Of a stretch of DNA of 10,029 nt, positions 1 to 6,892 are shown piece after piece. The notes beneath the pieces were generated by a model, which had not been told where the DNA came from, searched no databases, and worked only from the letters and a program-made list of their open reading frames with translations. The DNA is from Actinomycetota bacterium (GTDB taxonomy: Bacteria > Actinomycetota > Acidimicrobiia > Acidimicrobiales > BP-101), in contig JAUTXA010000166.1 in NCBI GenBank assembly GCA_030838265.1, forward strand, positions 1-10,029. The letters run 5' to 3'. Every line of letters begins with the position of its first letter. Position 1 is the stretch's first letter. The translations under genes and the position numbers were made by a program.

Positions 1-1785
1 TTGACGATCGCCGCCGCGGTTGCGGCCGTGGCCGGACTGGTGTCGCCGGCGCTGGGGCGTCCGTATGTGGCCCCGCCAGGCGACCTCACGAGCGTCAACT
101 GCGGCGGCGCCACTGCTCCCGACGCGCCGTCGGCCGGCGGCGTTTGCTACGACATCCCCGCGGACAAGCACTTCGCGGCAATCACGATCACCGACACCCA
201 TGGGCAACCCACGACCGGCGAGTACTACTTCCGCGACGCGACGGCGACGAACATGCCCGGCACAGAAGGGTTCCTCTGCGGCAACCGCACCGTCGCCATC
301 CCCGCCGGCGCCGTCCGCATCACGGTCTACGTCACCGCCAGCAATCAGGCCCAGGCTTGCGGACTGGCCGCCGTCCCGGGCACGACCGGCACCGTCGACG
401 TGTCCTTCCTCACCGATCACACCTTCAACCCCGTCGTGCCCGGCACGACGGGAGCCGGAAGTCCGAACGTGCAGCCCGTCGCCAACGTCCCCTACTCGGT
501 GGTCTCGGGCTGGCCGTGGCCCGGCGGCACCGACCTCGAGTTCGCCGACCTGACCTACCAGGGCACCACCCGCAAGTTCGCCATCGCCGGCTCGTACCAG
601 AACGGCATGCACCTCGTCGACATCTCGACACCGACCGCACCGAACGAAGTCGCCGTCTACGACTGCCGCATCTACCAGGCCGACGTCCAGGTCTTCACCC
701 GGGGCGCCCGCTCGTTCGTGGCCTACGGCATCGACGACTACAGCCGAACCGACCCCGGCTCCAAGTGCTTCACCGACCTCGGTCTTGGGACGACCACGCC
801 CGTCCTCTACGGCACGCTGGTGATCGAGGTCACTGACCCGGCCGCTCCCAAGTCGGTGGGCTTCTTGCCCTTCGCCCAGGGCTCGCACAACACCACGATC
901 CACCCTGGGGGTCGCTACCTCTACAGCTCGAACGCCGACCTGCCCGGCGTGGGCACCGTCGAGGTCTTCGACCTGCAGGACTTCGCCAACCCACAGCTGG
1001 TGAGCAGCGTGTTGCTGCCCGGCTCTCTCCCGTCCCACGACGTCACCTTCTCGGCGGACGGCAGCCGGGCCTACGTGGCGGCTCTGTCGGCGACCTACAT
1101 CCTCGACACCACCAACCCGGCCGACCCCAAGCCAGTCGGTCGCATCGTCGACCCGACCATCAACATCCACCACCAGGCTGACCCGGTGACCCTCACCGAC
1201 CCGGTTCTGGGGACGAGGACCTTCCTGCTCGTCACCGATGAGATCGCCGGAGCCGAGGGCAACGGCGCCTGCCCGGGCGGCGGCATCCACGTGTTCGACA
1301 TCACCGGCCCGCTTGAAGCGGCACCGGTCAAGGTCGGCTTCTTCTCGCTTCCCGAGGTCTCGCAGGCCAAGCCCCGCACCCGGTGCACGGCCCACGTGAT
1401 GCGCATCTACCCCGACCAGAAGCTGCTCACGATCGCTTGGTACGCCTCGGGCGTTCACGTCCTCGATCTGTCGAGCCTCGTCGGCGTGTCGGTGGGCAAC
1501 CGGGCCACCGGCAGCGCGGGCGCCGGCATCAAGCAGGTCGGGTGGTTCGCGTACGACGTCACCGACACCTGGTCCGTGAAGGCTCCTGCCGACCGCTTCG
1601 AGCCTGACGGTTCGTTCTACATGTACGCCAACGACCAGCTGCGCGGCTTCGACGTCTACCGCTACGACGCCACCGCCCCGAAGGCAACCCAAGCCGGGGT
1701 GTGGCTCACCGCCGCCCAGGCGAAGTCGACGCTGCGCACCCGCTCCGGGCCGTATCAGGTGTCGTGCATCCTGCGCACCGCCTGA
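1..1785 (+). CDS. Secreted LVIVD-repeat beta-propeller protein (5' end cut by window)
   Basis: About 594 residues are visible. The frame is already open at base 1, and the Ala/Val-rich stretch at residues 3-19 looks like the hydrophobic core of a signal peptide whose start lies upstream, so base 1 is probably not the true start. Residues about 30-135 form a beta-rich domain with four cysteines (34, 49, 93, 120). From about 175 onward the protein carries LVIVD-type propeller blades, visible as MHLVDISTPTAPN, LVIEVTDPAAPKSVG, VEVFDLQDFANP, YILDTTNPADPKPVG, IHVFDITGP and VHVLDLSS. Such repeats are typical of exported proteins of mostly unknown function. Several histidines sit in strand-start contexts (H296, H301, H346, H390/H391, H465), a pattern that could suit a metal site, but this is inference. 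It ends in TGA, 28 bp from the convergent split-barrel gene. The propeller class is fairly sure; the activity is unknown. Confidence 0.8.
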   Translation: MTIAAAVAAVAGLVSPALGRPYVAPPGDLTSVNCGGATAPDAPSAGGVCYDIPADKHFAAITITDTHGQPTTGEYYFRDATATNMPGTEGFLCGNRTVAIPAGAVRITVYVTASNQAQACGLAAVPGTTGTVDVSFLTDHTFNPVVPGTTGAGSPNVQPVANVPYSVVSGWPWPGGTDLEFADLTYQGTTRKFAIAGSYQNGMHLVDISTPTAPNEVAVYDCRIYQADVQVFTRGARSFVAYGIDDYSRTDPGSKCFTDLGLGTTTPVLYGTLVIEVTDPAAPKSVGFLPFAQGSHNTTIHPGGRYLYSSNADLPGVGTVEVFDLQDFANPQLVSSVLLPGSLPSHDVTFSADGSRAYVAALSATYILDTTNPADPKPVGRIVDPTINIHHQADPVTLTDPVLGTRTFLLVTDEIAGAEGNGACPGGGIHVFDITGPLEAAPVKVGFFSLPEVSQAKPRTRCTAHVMRIYPDQKLLTIAWYASGVHVLDLSSLVGVSVGNRATGSAGAGIKQVGWFAYDVTDTWSVKAPADRFEPDGSFYMYANDQLRGFDVYRYDATAPKATQAGVWLTAAQAKSTLRTRSGPYQVSCILRTA

Positions 1786-1813
1786 CCTACGACCGCGACG
1801 CCGCCCGACGCAG

Positions 1814-2272
1814 CTAGTACGTGCCGCCCAGCTTGCGGTGGTCCCACGAGACGACGTCATCGACGTGGATGACGACTGCCACCCGCTTGGCGCCGCGCTC
1901 GGCGATGAGCTTGTCGACGTCGTCGTTGACCTCGCCCCAGTAACGGGCCCACACGCTGCGCCCGAGCTCCATCGTCGACTCGGTGTCGGTGATGACCTCG
2001 GCGTGGCCGACCAGCTCGACGCCGACCAACTGGTCGTAGGTCTCGCCCTCCTCGACCAGGCCGGTGATGCGCGGGTCGCGCTGCACGTTGATGACCTTCT
2101 GGCTCCGGCCGTAGGTCCACAAGGCGGGCTCGCCGCCCAAGAACCCGTACCACATGGCCACCAGATGGGGATGGCCCGTCTTGCCCAACGTGGCGATGTT
2201 CATGACCCGTCGGCCGTGGAGGAACTCGTCGACCTCGGCGTCGGTCATGCGGATCAGGTCACGACGGCTCAT
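1814..2272 (-). CDS. PPOX-class split-barrel FMN/F420-binding protein
   Basis: The product is 152 residues, the normal size for single-domain pyridoxamine-phosphate-oxidase-like split barrels. It opens with MTDAEVDEFLHG, followed by the first barrel strands RVMNIATLGKTGHPHLVAMWY (residues 22-42). The cofactor-phosphate region is LWTYGRSQKVINVQRDPR (51-68) and the tail is WDHRKL (143-148). This resembles the probable F420-dependent group common in actinobacteria, which reduces or oxidises small molecules with F420 or FMN; the substrate cannot be told from sequence. The ATG at 2272 overlaps the stop of the upstream gene (ATGA) and has a GAGGA Shine-Dalgarno 5 nt away at 2278-2282, which fixes the start and implies translational coupling. 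It is the last gene of a minus-strand run and converges with the LVIVD gene. The family is confident; FMN versus F420 is open. Confidence 0.85.
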   Translation of the reverse strand: MSRRDLIRMTDAEVDEFLHGRRVMNIATLGKTGHPHLVAMWYGFLGGEPALWTYGRSQKVINVQRDPRITGLVEEGETYDQLVGVELVGHAEVITDTESTMELGRSVWARYWGEVNDDVDKLIAERGAKRVAVVIHVDDVVSWDHRKLGGTY

Positions 2273-3072
2273 CGCAGTCCTCGCTGGAGCTCGGGGGAGA
2301 CCGGGCAGTCGGCGCGACGCCCGGCCTCGTCGACGGACTGAGCGCCGACAGGGCCGATCACCGACACCACACCAGACCACGGCACGACTTCGTCGGGACG
2401 GTCCCACGGCTCGAGGTCGGTCTCGGCCAGTCGGGAGACGAGGGCTCCCCACAGCCGGGCGGGGAGGACGCGGCCGGCGCCGGCCACCACCCAGAGGGGC
2501 ACCTCGACAGTTGCGGCCATGGCCGCCGCCGGGCGCGAGCCGGTCTGGGCGACAAAGCCATCGGGGCCCGCGGCGCTGGCCTCGAGCACCACCACGTCGG
2601 CCTCGGCCACCGCCGCGCCCACCCCGGCGTCGGGGACGGGCACGGCGTCGAGCTCGCCTCGCCGCAGGCGCGACACCAACGAGAGGCCGTCGCCGCCGGC
2701 GTGCACCACCAGGGGCTCGATGTCGCCTCGGTGATGGAGGGCCGACACGATCTGCTCGGGCCAGCCCACGAGGACGACCGATGCGTCGTCCGGCAAGGCC
2801 GCGGCCAGCATCCCGGCCGTCGGGTCCTCGTCGAGCTCGTCGGCGGCCCGCCAGGCCTCGGCCACCGGATCGGCGGCGGCTAGCACGCGCGCCGCCATCC
2901 ACCACATGGGGCCGATCGCCGGGTGGCGGTCGACGAGCCGCCGGCACGCAGTGACCAAGCCATCAGGATCATCGGCGAACCCGGCCAGCGCCCCTGCCGC
3001 CTCGCGCACCAGCGTCGAGGGATCGGCTCCCTCGGCCCTGGCGACATAGCGCAGCCGCTCGATGGGGTGCAT
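2269..3072 (-). CDS. eIF-2B/MtnA-fold protein lacking usual catalytic residues
   Basis: The product is 267 residues. The N-terminal third (1-80) is helical, and the C-terminal part (about 95-215) alternates strands and helices like the Rossmann-type domain of the eIF-2B alpha/beta/delta and MtnA family. Visible family traits are VVLVGWPEQIVSAL (99-112), the strand DVVVLEAS (159-166) followed by a glycine-rich turn, an alanine-rich helix, and VPLWVVAGAG (191-200). In isomerase members the second strand ends in a Gly-Ala-Asp motif whose Asp is catalytic; here it reads Leu-Glu-Ala, and the downstream Asn-Lys is Ala-Gln. It is therefore unlikely to be a true methylthioribose-1-phosphate isomerase. 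The ATG at 3072 is preceded at 7 nt by TAACGT, suggesting a leaderless start. It overlaps the split-barrel gene by 4 bp, so the two are probably co-translated. Fold assignment is moderate; function is unknown. Confidence 0.72.
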   Translation of the reverse strand: MHPIERLRYVARAEGADPSTLVREAAGALAGFADDPDGLVTACRRLVDRHPAIGPMWWMAARVLAAADPVAEAWRAADELDEDPTAGMLAAALPDDASVVLVGWPEQIVSALHHRGDIEPLVVHAGGDGLSLVSRLRRGELDAVPVPDAGVGAAVAEADVVVLEASAAGPDGFVAQTGSRPAAAMAATVEVPLWVVAGAGRVLPARLWGALVSRLAETDLEPWDRPDEVVPWSGVVSVIGPVGAQSVDEAGRRADCPVSPELQRGLR

Positions 3073-3079
3073 CGAGCGG

Positions 3080-3085
3080 ACGTTA
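3080..3085 (-). promoter_or_regulatory. Candidate -10 box (TAACGT) for the eIF-2B-like gene
   Basis: TAACGT on the minus strand fits TANNNT. It lies 7 nt upstream of the ATG at 3072, in the 28-bp gap after the membrane-protein gene. Transcription would begin at or next to the start codon, which suits a leaderless mRNA, and no Shine-Dalgarno is visible. I see no convincing -35. Confidence 0.45.
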
Positions 3086-3100
3086 CCCCCGCCCTGCGGC

Positions 3101-3628
3101 TTAGGCGCCGGGCTTGAACACCATCAGGAACAGGATGGCCAAGATGGCGATGTTGAGCGAGCCCCCGAGGATGGCGGCACGCTTGCCCATGGCCTCGAGC
3201 TCGGCCACCTGCGGCGGCGGGCCACTGGCGGGCGCCCCCTCGGGCGGCGGGCCCATCGCGATCAGCTCGGCCATCTTCTCCCGCATCTTCTTGGTCAAGG
3301 GGATGAGCACACCTGTCGCCACACCGACGGCCACGATGTAGATGCCGAGGGCGGCGCCGACCCACATCTGGCTGAACTTCCACACCTTGTCGCTGGTCAG
3401 GATGAGCAGGATGCCCCACACCGGCACGGTCCAGATCACGTACTCGCCGATCTTGGTCACGGCGTGGTTGGCCTCGGCGATGGCAAGACCCTCGCTGCCA
3501 CCGTGCTTCTTTATCTGGGCGGCATAGACCCCGTTGAGGAAGACGGCTCCGAAGCCCACGATGGCCGCCAGAATGTGGACCATCAAGATGGTGTTGTAGA
3601 GGTCGTCTCCGACGACGCCAATGAGCAT
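3101..3628 (-). CDS. DUF2269-like four-helix integral membrane protein
   Basis: From ATG 3628 the product is 175 residues. The frame extends further upstream, but this ATG has a strong GAGGGG Shine-Dalgarno at 3637-3642 with 8-nt spacing and begins just before the first membrane helix. Four hydrophobic segments are visible: about 12-36 (with a buried His18), 60-78, 87-110 and 152-172. Between helices 3 and 4 lies a charged and proline-rich loop (KKMREKMAELIAMGPPPEG, then GPPP), probably cytoplasmic. The layout and the N-terminal HILAAIVGFGAVF stretch resemble predicted integral membrane proteins of the DUF2269 type, whose role is not established. The gene reads away from the thioredoxin-fold gene, with a 71-bp shared promoter region, and is followed after 28 bp by the eIF-2B-like gene. 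That it is a membrane protein is certain; the family name is probable. Confidence 0.8.
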   Translation of the reverse strand: MLIGVVGDDLYNTILMVHILAAIVGFGAVFLNGVYAAQIKKHGGSEGLAIAEANHAVTKIGEYVIWTVPVWGILLILTSDKVWKFSQMWVGAALGIYIVAVGVATGVLIPLTKKMREKMAELIAMGPPPEGAPASGPPPQVAELEAMGKRAAILGGSLNIAILAILFLMVFKPGA

Positions 3629-3636
3629 GATTGGTT

Positions 3637-3642
3637 CCCCTC
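3637..3642 (-). promoter_or_regulatory. Shine-Dalgarno deciding the DUF2269-like start
   Basis: GAGGGG on the minus strand sits 8 nt before the ATG at 3628. It selects this start over the longer in-frame reading, whose extra 26 residues are arginine-rich and look untranslated. Confidence 0.7.
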
Positions 3643-3672
3643 GGGTCCGGGCGGGCGTACTTCGCCGTGCGC

Positions 3673-3678
3673 AGAGTA
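3673..3678 (-). promoter_or_regulatory. Candidate -10 box (TACTCT) for the DUF2269-like gene
   Basis: TACTCT on the minus strand fits TANNNT and lies in the 71-bp divergent region. A start about 8 nt downstream would give a leader of roughly 35-37 nt, which includes the Shine-Dalgarno. No good -35 is seen at 17 bp, so this is tentative. Confidence 0.25.
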
Positions 3679-3685
3679 CCTGGAC

Positions 3686-3691
3686 TACCTT
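3686..3691 (+). promoter_or_regulatory. Candidate -10 box (TACCTT) for the thioredoxin-fold gene
   Basis: TACCTT lies 8 nt upstream of the GTG at 3700, which would place transcription initiation on the start codon itself. The same hexamer occurs at nearly the same distance before fumC. Confidence 0.45.
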
Positions 3692-3699
3692 CGGGCGCC

Positions 3700-4197
3700 G
3701 TGGCAAAGGACCCCTCGCTCGACCTGACGCTGCGGCCGATCAACGGGGGGGCCCGCAGCCTCCGTGAGCTCCTCACGACCTTCCACCTCGCCTTCGTCGC
3801 CCTCGATCCCTTCACCAACGAGAGCGCCTGGATCCTCCCGACCGCGGCCCGCATCCTCACCAACTTCGACGAGGCCGACGTCCGCGTCGCCTTCCTGGTG
3901 ACCGGCACGGCCGAGCAGGCCCGCATCTTCCTCGGGCCCCACTCCCGCGACACGCTGACCTTCGCCGACCCGTCCTACGCGGCGGTGAAGGACTTCGGGC
4001 TCGAGCGCCTGCCCGCCTTCGTCCACGTCGCCATGGACGGCACCGTCGTCAACGCGGCCGAGGGATGGCACCCCGAGGAGTGGAACGTCGTGGCCGAGGA
4101 GCTGGCCCGCGTCACGGCCTGGCTGGCGCCTCTCATCCCCACCGGCCGCGACCCCGGGCCCTTCGACGGCTCGCCGCTGCCGACCGCCGTCGGCTGA
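3700..4197 (+). CDS. Thioredoxin-fold protein without cysteines
   Basis: From GTG 3700 the product is 165 residues. An in-frame ATG at 3631 would add 23 residues, but these run back through the divergent promoter region. GTG 3700 also has a TACCTT hexamer 8 nt upstream and no Shine-Dalgarno, so a leaderless start is preferred. The fold can be read as: strand HLAFVALD (29-36), the loop PFTNESAW (37-44) where a CxxC would normally sit, a helix to about 56, strand VRVAFLVTG (61-69), then GLERLPAFVHVAMDGTVVNAAEGW (from 100) with the cis-proline at P105 and the usual last two strands and helix. There is no cysteine anywhere, so it cannot do thiol-disulfide exchange. It may be a binding or structural member of the thioredoxin/peroxiredoxin superfamily. 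It converges with fumC (25-bp gap) and diverges from the membrane protein. Confidence 0.75.
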   Translation: MAKDPSLDLTLRPINGGARSLRELLTTFHLAFVALDPFTNESAWILPTAARILTNFDEADVRVAFLVTGTAEQARIFLGPHSRDTLTFADPSYAAVKDFGLERLPAFVHVAMDGTVVNAAEGWHPEEWNVVAEELARVTAWLAPLIPTGRDPGPFDGSPLPTAVG

Positions 4198-4222
4198 GCA
4201 CCGCGGCCGCTGCTCCTGCCCC

Positions 4223-5608
4223 CTACTTGGTGACGCCGCCCTTGGTGAGGGCGAGGACATCGAGGGCCCGATCGAGCTCGGCCTCGCTCATCAACTTCCG
4301 CTTCAGGACGAGCTCGCGGATGGAGCGGCCCGTCTTGGTCGACTCCTTGATGATCTCAGCCGTCGTCTCGTAGCCGATGTGGGGGGCCAGCGATGTGCCG
4401 ATCGACGGCGACGACTCGGCGAAGGCCTTGAGCCGCTCGACGTTGGCCTCGATGCCGTCGATGCACTTGTCGGCGAAGGCCACCGACACCGTGGCCAGCA
4501 GGCGGATCGACTCGAGCAGGTTGCGGGCGATGACCGGGAGCATGACGTTGAGCTCGAAGTTGCCGGCCGCCCCGCCGAAGGCCACGGCCTCGTCGTTGCC
4601 CATCACCTGAGCCACGACCTGGCACACCGCCTCGGCCATCACCGGGTTCACCTTGCCGGGCATGATCGACGAGCCGGGCTGCAGGTCGGGGATGCGGATC
4701 TCGGAGAGGCCGGTGCGCGGCCCCGACCCCATCCAGCGGATGTCGTTGGCCATCTTGAAGAGGGATACGGCGATCGTGCGCAGCACGCCCGAGCACTCGA
4801 CGAGCGCGTCGCGCGAGGCCTGGGCCTCGAAGTGGTCGCGGGCCTCGGTGAGGGGCAGGCCCATGTCGTCGGCCAGCCGGGCGATCACCGTCTTGGCAAA
4901 GGTCTTGGGCGCGTTGATGCCGGTACCGACCGCCGTGCCGCCGAGTGGGAGCTCGCCGACGCGAGGCAACGCCGACTGCAAGCGCTCGACGCCGTTCTCG
5001 ATGGACTGGGCGTAGCCGCCGAACTCCTGACCCAGGGTCACGGGCGTGGCGTCCATGAGGTGGGTGCGGCCCGACTTCACGACCTTGGCGAAGGCCTTCT
5101 GCTTCTTGCGCAGCGCCTTGGCCAGGTGCTCGAGCGCCGGGATGAGGTCGACGACGATGGCGCGGGTGGCGGCCAGGTGGATGGCCGAGGGGAACACGTC
5201 GTTCGAGGACTGCGACGCGTTGACGTGGTCGTTGGGGTGCACCGCGGAGCCCAGCCGGTCCGACGCCAGGCGGGCGATGACCTCGTTGGCGTTCATGTTC
5301 GACGAGGTGCCCGAGCCCGTCTGGTAGACGTCGATGGGGAAGTGGTCGTCGTGACGTCCTGCGGCCACCTCGGCCGCGGCGTCGTGGATGGCGTCGGCCA
5401 CCTTCTTGTCGATCACCTTGAGCTTGGCGTTGGCCATGGCGGCCGCCCCCTTGATCGAGGCGAGGGCGCCGATCAGGTGCCGGTCGATGGTCAGCCCGGA
5501 GATGGGGAAGTTGTCGACGGCCCGCTGGGTCTGGGCCCCCCAGAGGGCATCGGAGGGGACCTGCACGTCGCCCATCGAGTCGCGTTCGGTGCGGAACTTC
5601 TCGCTCAT
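4223..5608 (-). CDS. fumC: Class II fumarate hydratase
   Basis: The enzyme catalyses reversible hydration of fumarate to L-malate in the cytosolic TCA cycle. The product is 461 residues, the full length of the oxygen-stable homotetrameric class II family. Visible motifs are TGSGTSSNMNANE (97-109, substrate site), HPNDHVN (124-130, second site), GRTHLMDATP (180-189, with the catalytic-type His183), and the fumarase/aspartase signature GSSIMPGKVNP (312-322, with the catalytic-loop serine at 313). The C-terminus carries the usual small domain. The N-terminus (TERDSMGDVQVP) is canonical, which supports ATG 5608. No Shine-Dalgarno precedes it, but TACCTT lies 7 nt upstream, so the mRNA is probably leaderless. 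It stands alone, convergent with the thioredoxin-fold gene and divergent from the NlpC/P60 gene. A short stem (4196-4200 with 4211-4215) in the convergent gap could assist termination. The related aspartase and argininosuccinate lyase fit less well. Confidence 0.97.
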   Translation of the reverse strand: MSEKFRTERDSMGDVQVPSDALWGAQTQRAVDNFPISGLTIDRHLIGALASIKGAAAMANAKLKVIDKKVADAIHDAAAEVAAGRHDDHFPIDVYQTGSGTSSNMNANEVIARLASDRLGSAVHPNDHVNASQSSNDVFPSAIHLAATRAIVVDLIPALEHLAKALRKKQKAFAKVVKSGRTHLMDATPVTLGQEFGGYAQSIENGVERLQSALPRVGELPLGGTAVGTGINAPKTFAKTVIARLADDMGLPLTEARDHFEAQASRDALVECSGVLRTIAVSLFKMANDIRWMGSGPRTGLSEIRIPDLQPGSSIMPGKVNPVMAEAVCQVVAQVMGNDEAVAFGGAAGNFELNVMLPVIARNLLESIRLLATVSVAFADKCIDGIEANVERLKAFAESSPSIGTSLAPHIGYETTAEIIKESTKTGRSIRELVLKRKLMSEAELDRALDVLALTKGGVTK

Positions 5609-5615
5609 GAACCGG

Positions 5616-5621
5616 AAGGTA
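5616..5621 (-). promoter_or_regulatory. Candidate -10 box (TACCTT) for fumC
   Basis: TACCTT on the minus strand sits 7 nt upstream of the fumC ATG. The hexamer is identical to that of the thioredoxin-fold gene, and the spacing fits initiation at the A of the start codon. No Shine-Dalgarno is visible, which agrees with leaderless translation. Confidence 0.5.
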
Positions 5622-5657
5622 GCCGAGGCATCGCTGGACCCCCTAAGGCTGAGGCAC

Positions 5658-5663
5658 TAGCCT
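5658..5663 (+). promoter_or_regulatory. Weak candidate -10 box (TAGCCT) for the NlpC/P60 gene
   Basis: TAGCCT fits TANNNT and lies 10 bp before the CRP-type palindrome. If it is used, transcription would start at about 5670-5672 and the palindrome would sit at the start site, a position expected to repress. No clear -35 is present. Confidence 0.22.
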
Positions 5664-5673
5664 GGTCCGGTTG

Positions 5674-5691
5674 TTGTGAAGTAGTTCACAA
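5674..5691. promoter_or_regulatory. CRP/FNR-family operator palindrome
   Basis: TTGTGAA-GTAG-TTCACAA is a perfect inverted repeat with 7-bp arms. Within it TGTGA-N6-TCACA matches the consensus bound by cAMP receptor proteins in E. coli and M. tuberculosis. It lies in the 125-bp intergenic region between divergent fumC and the NlpC/P60 hydrolase. Its centre (5682.5) is about 74 bp upstream of the inferred leaderless fumC start, which is in the range for an upstream activator, and 50-80 bp before the hydrolase start codons. Which gene it controls is not decided by the sequence. A chance match is very unlikely in DNA this GC-rich. Confidence 0.65.
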
Positions 5692-5733
5692 GGGCACCAG
5701 CGCTTGCTTGAGCCCTCGCAGCACCGCCCGACG

Positions 5734-6852
5734 ATGACCGTGAGGCCTTCCACCCCACCCATGCATCGCCAGCGGCCCGGCGTGACCGGGATCGCGGTGC
5801 TGCTCGTGACCCTCTTTTTCGCCCTGCTCTGCGCGCCCGGCGCGGCGTCGGCCGACCAGATCGCCGACAAGAAGGCGGAGGCGGCTCGGCTGGCCTCGCA
5901 GATCAACGCTCAGGGCGACAAGCTCAGCCAGCTGGACGAGCAGATGAACCGGGCCACGCTGCGGGCCCAGGCCATCGAGGCCGACCAGGCCAAGGCCCAG
6001 GACGACCTGGCCCGCACCCAGCAGCGCGCCGCCCAAGCCGTCAGCGCCCTCCGGGTCCAGGCGGTCGCCGCCTACGTGCATGGCGGCACCATCGCCTCGA
6101 AGCCGGTGATCGCGAGCGACGCCCGCGACAGCGCCATCCAGAAGCAGTACATCTCGACTCTCGCCTCCCAGCAGCGCGATGTCCTCGATGCCGTGCGCCA
6201 GGCCCGGCAGGACCTCGCCGCCCGCCAGGCCGCTCTGGCCTCGGCCCGCGCTCAGGCTCGCTCCGCTCTCGCCCAGGTGGCCTCGGCGCGCGACGCCGCG
6301 GCCCGGGCCGACGCCGGGCTGCAGGCCACCCTCGACAAGACCAAGGGCGAGCTGGCCCAGCTCGTCGCCCAAGAGCAAGCCCGCCAAGCCGCCGCGGCTG
6401 AATCCCGGGCCCGCGCCGCTCAGGCCGCCGCCGCCGCCCGCAACCAGCGCAGCGCCAGTCGCGGCCCGTCCGCTCAGCCCAGCGGGCCTCCCCCGCCCGT
6501 CGGCTCGGGGGCGTCGGCCGCCATCGCCGAGGCTCGCCGCCAGATCGGCAAGCCCTACCGCTACGGAGCCGCCGGACCCGACAGCTTCGACTGCTCCGGC
6601 CTCGTGATGTGGTCGTGGCGAGCAGGCGGACGATCGCTCCCCCACTCGACCTACGCCCAGTGGGACGCCACGACGCGGGTGGCCATCTCCGACCTCCAGC
6701 CCGGTGACATCGTCTTCTTCGGCAGCGACCTGCACCACGACGGCCTCTACATCGGCAACGGCCAGATGATCGAGGCTCCCCACAGCGGTGCCTACGTCCG
6801 CTACGCCTCGATCTACCGCAGCGACCTGTACGGCGGCGGCCGAGTCAACTAG
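5734..6852 (+). CDS. Exported coiled-coil NlpC/P60 peptidoglycan hydrolase
   Basis: From ATG 5734 the product is 372 residues. Residues 1-40 are a signal peptide: basic HRQR at 11-14, hydrophobic core about 17-34, cleavage likely after AASA at 40. Residues 41 to about 240 are an Ala/Gln/Arg-rich coiled coil, followed by a Ser/Pro linker (PSGPPPPVGSG). The C40 peptidase domain starts at about 260, with catalytic Cys287 in FDCSGL, His335 in HHDGLYIG and a third polar residue His350 in APHSG; Asp/Gly spacing is normal, so it should be active. Family members such as RipA cut stem-peptide bonds during cell separation, and the coil usually governs autoinhibition or docking. The start is uncertain: TTG 5704 has AAGGG 9 nt upstream, and ATG 5761 gives the most compact signal peptide. 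A CRP-type palindrome lies upstream. It converges with the SDR gene. Confidence 0.9.
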   Translation: MTVRPSTPPMHRQRPGVTGIAVLLVTLFFALLCAPGAASADQIADKKAEAARLASQINAQGDKLSQLDEQMNRATLRAQAIEADQAKAQDDLARTQQRAAQAVSALRVQAVAAYVHGGTIASKPVIASDARDSAIQKQYISTLASQQRDVLDAVRQARQDLAARQAALASARAQARSALAQVASARDAAARADAGLQATLDKTKGELAQLVAQEQARQAAAAESRARAAQAAAAARNQRSASRGPSAQPSGPPPPVGSGASAAIAEARRQIGKPYRYGAAGPDSFDCSGLVMWSWRAGGRSLPHSTYAQWDATTRVAISDLQPGDIVFFGSDLHHDGLYIGNGQMIEAPHSGAYVRYASIYRSDLYGGGRVN

Positions 6853-6854
6853 GC

Positions 6855-6892
6855 CGGGCCGCTCGAGCTTCAGTCGAGCTGGCTGGGGCCCG
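6855..6892. terminator. Imperfect hairpin between convergent NlpC/P60 and SDR genes
   Basis: The outer arms CGGGCC (6855-6860) and GGCCCG (6887-6892) enclose the inner arms GCTCGA (6861-6866) and TCGAGC (6874-6879), with a 7-nt loop and a one-sided bulge. It lies just after the hydrolase stop and covers the SDR stop, so it could act on both transcripts. No T-tract follows on either strand, so intrinsic termination is unproven. Confidence 0.35.

Noticed and set aside
1838..2954. Long plus-strand open frames opposite the split-barrel and eIF-2B-like genes.
   Set aside because: They are arginine/proline-rich translations typical of antisense GC-rich DNA, with no recognisable motif, while the minus-strand products show family signatures.
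5646..5663. Short hairpin AGGCT/AGCCT upstream of the NlpC/P60 gene as a possible riboswitch.
   Set aside because: The stem is only 5 bp and the region is far too short for the c-di-AMP riboswitch that often precedes wall hydrolases.
4379..5737. A 452-codon plus-strand open frame antisense to fumC.
   Set aside because: fumC on the minus strand is unambiguous with all motifs; the antisense product is a compositional shadow rich in Gly, His, Val and Arg.
5734..5860. Lipoprotein signal for the NlpC/P60 protein (LLC in the hydrophobic region).
   Set aside because: The residue before Cys is Leu rather than Gly, Ala or Ser, and a clean AASA cleavage site follows, so an ordinary signal peptide fits better.
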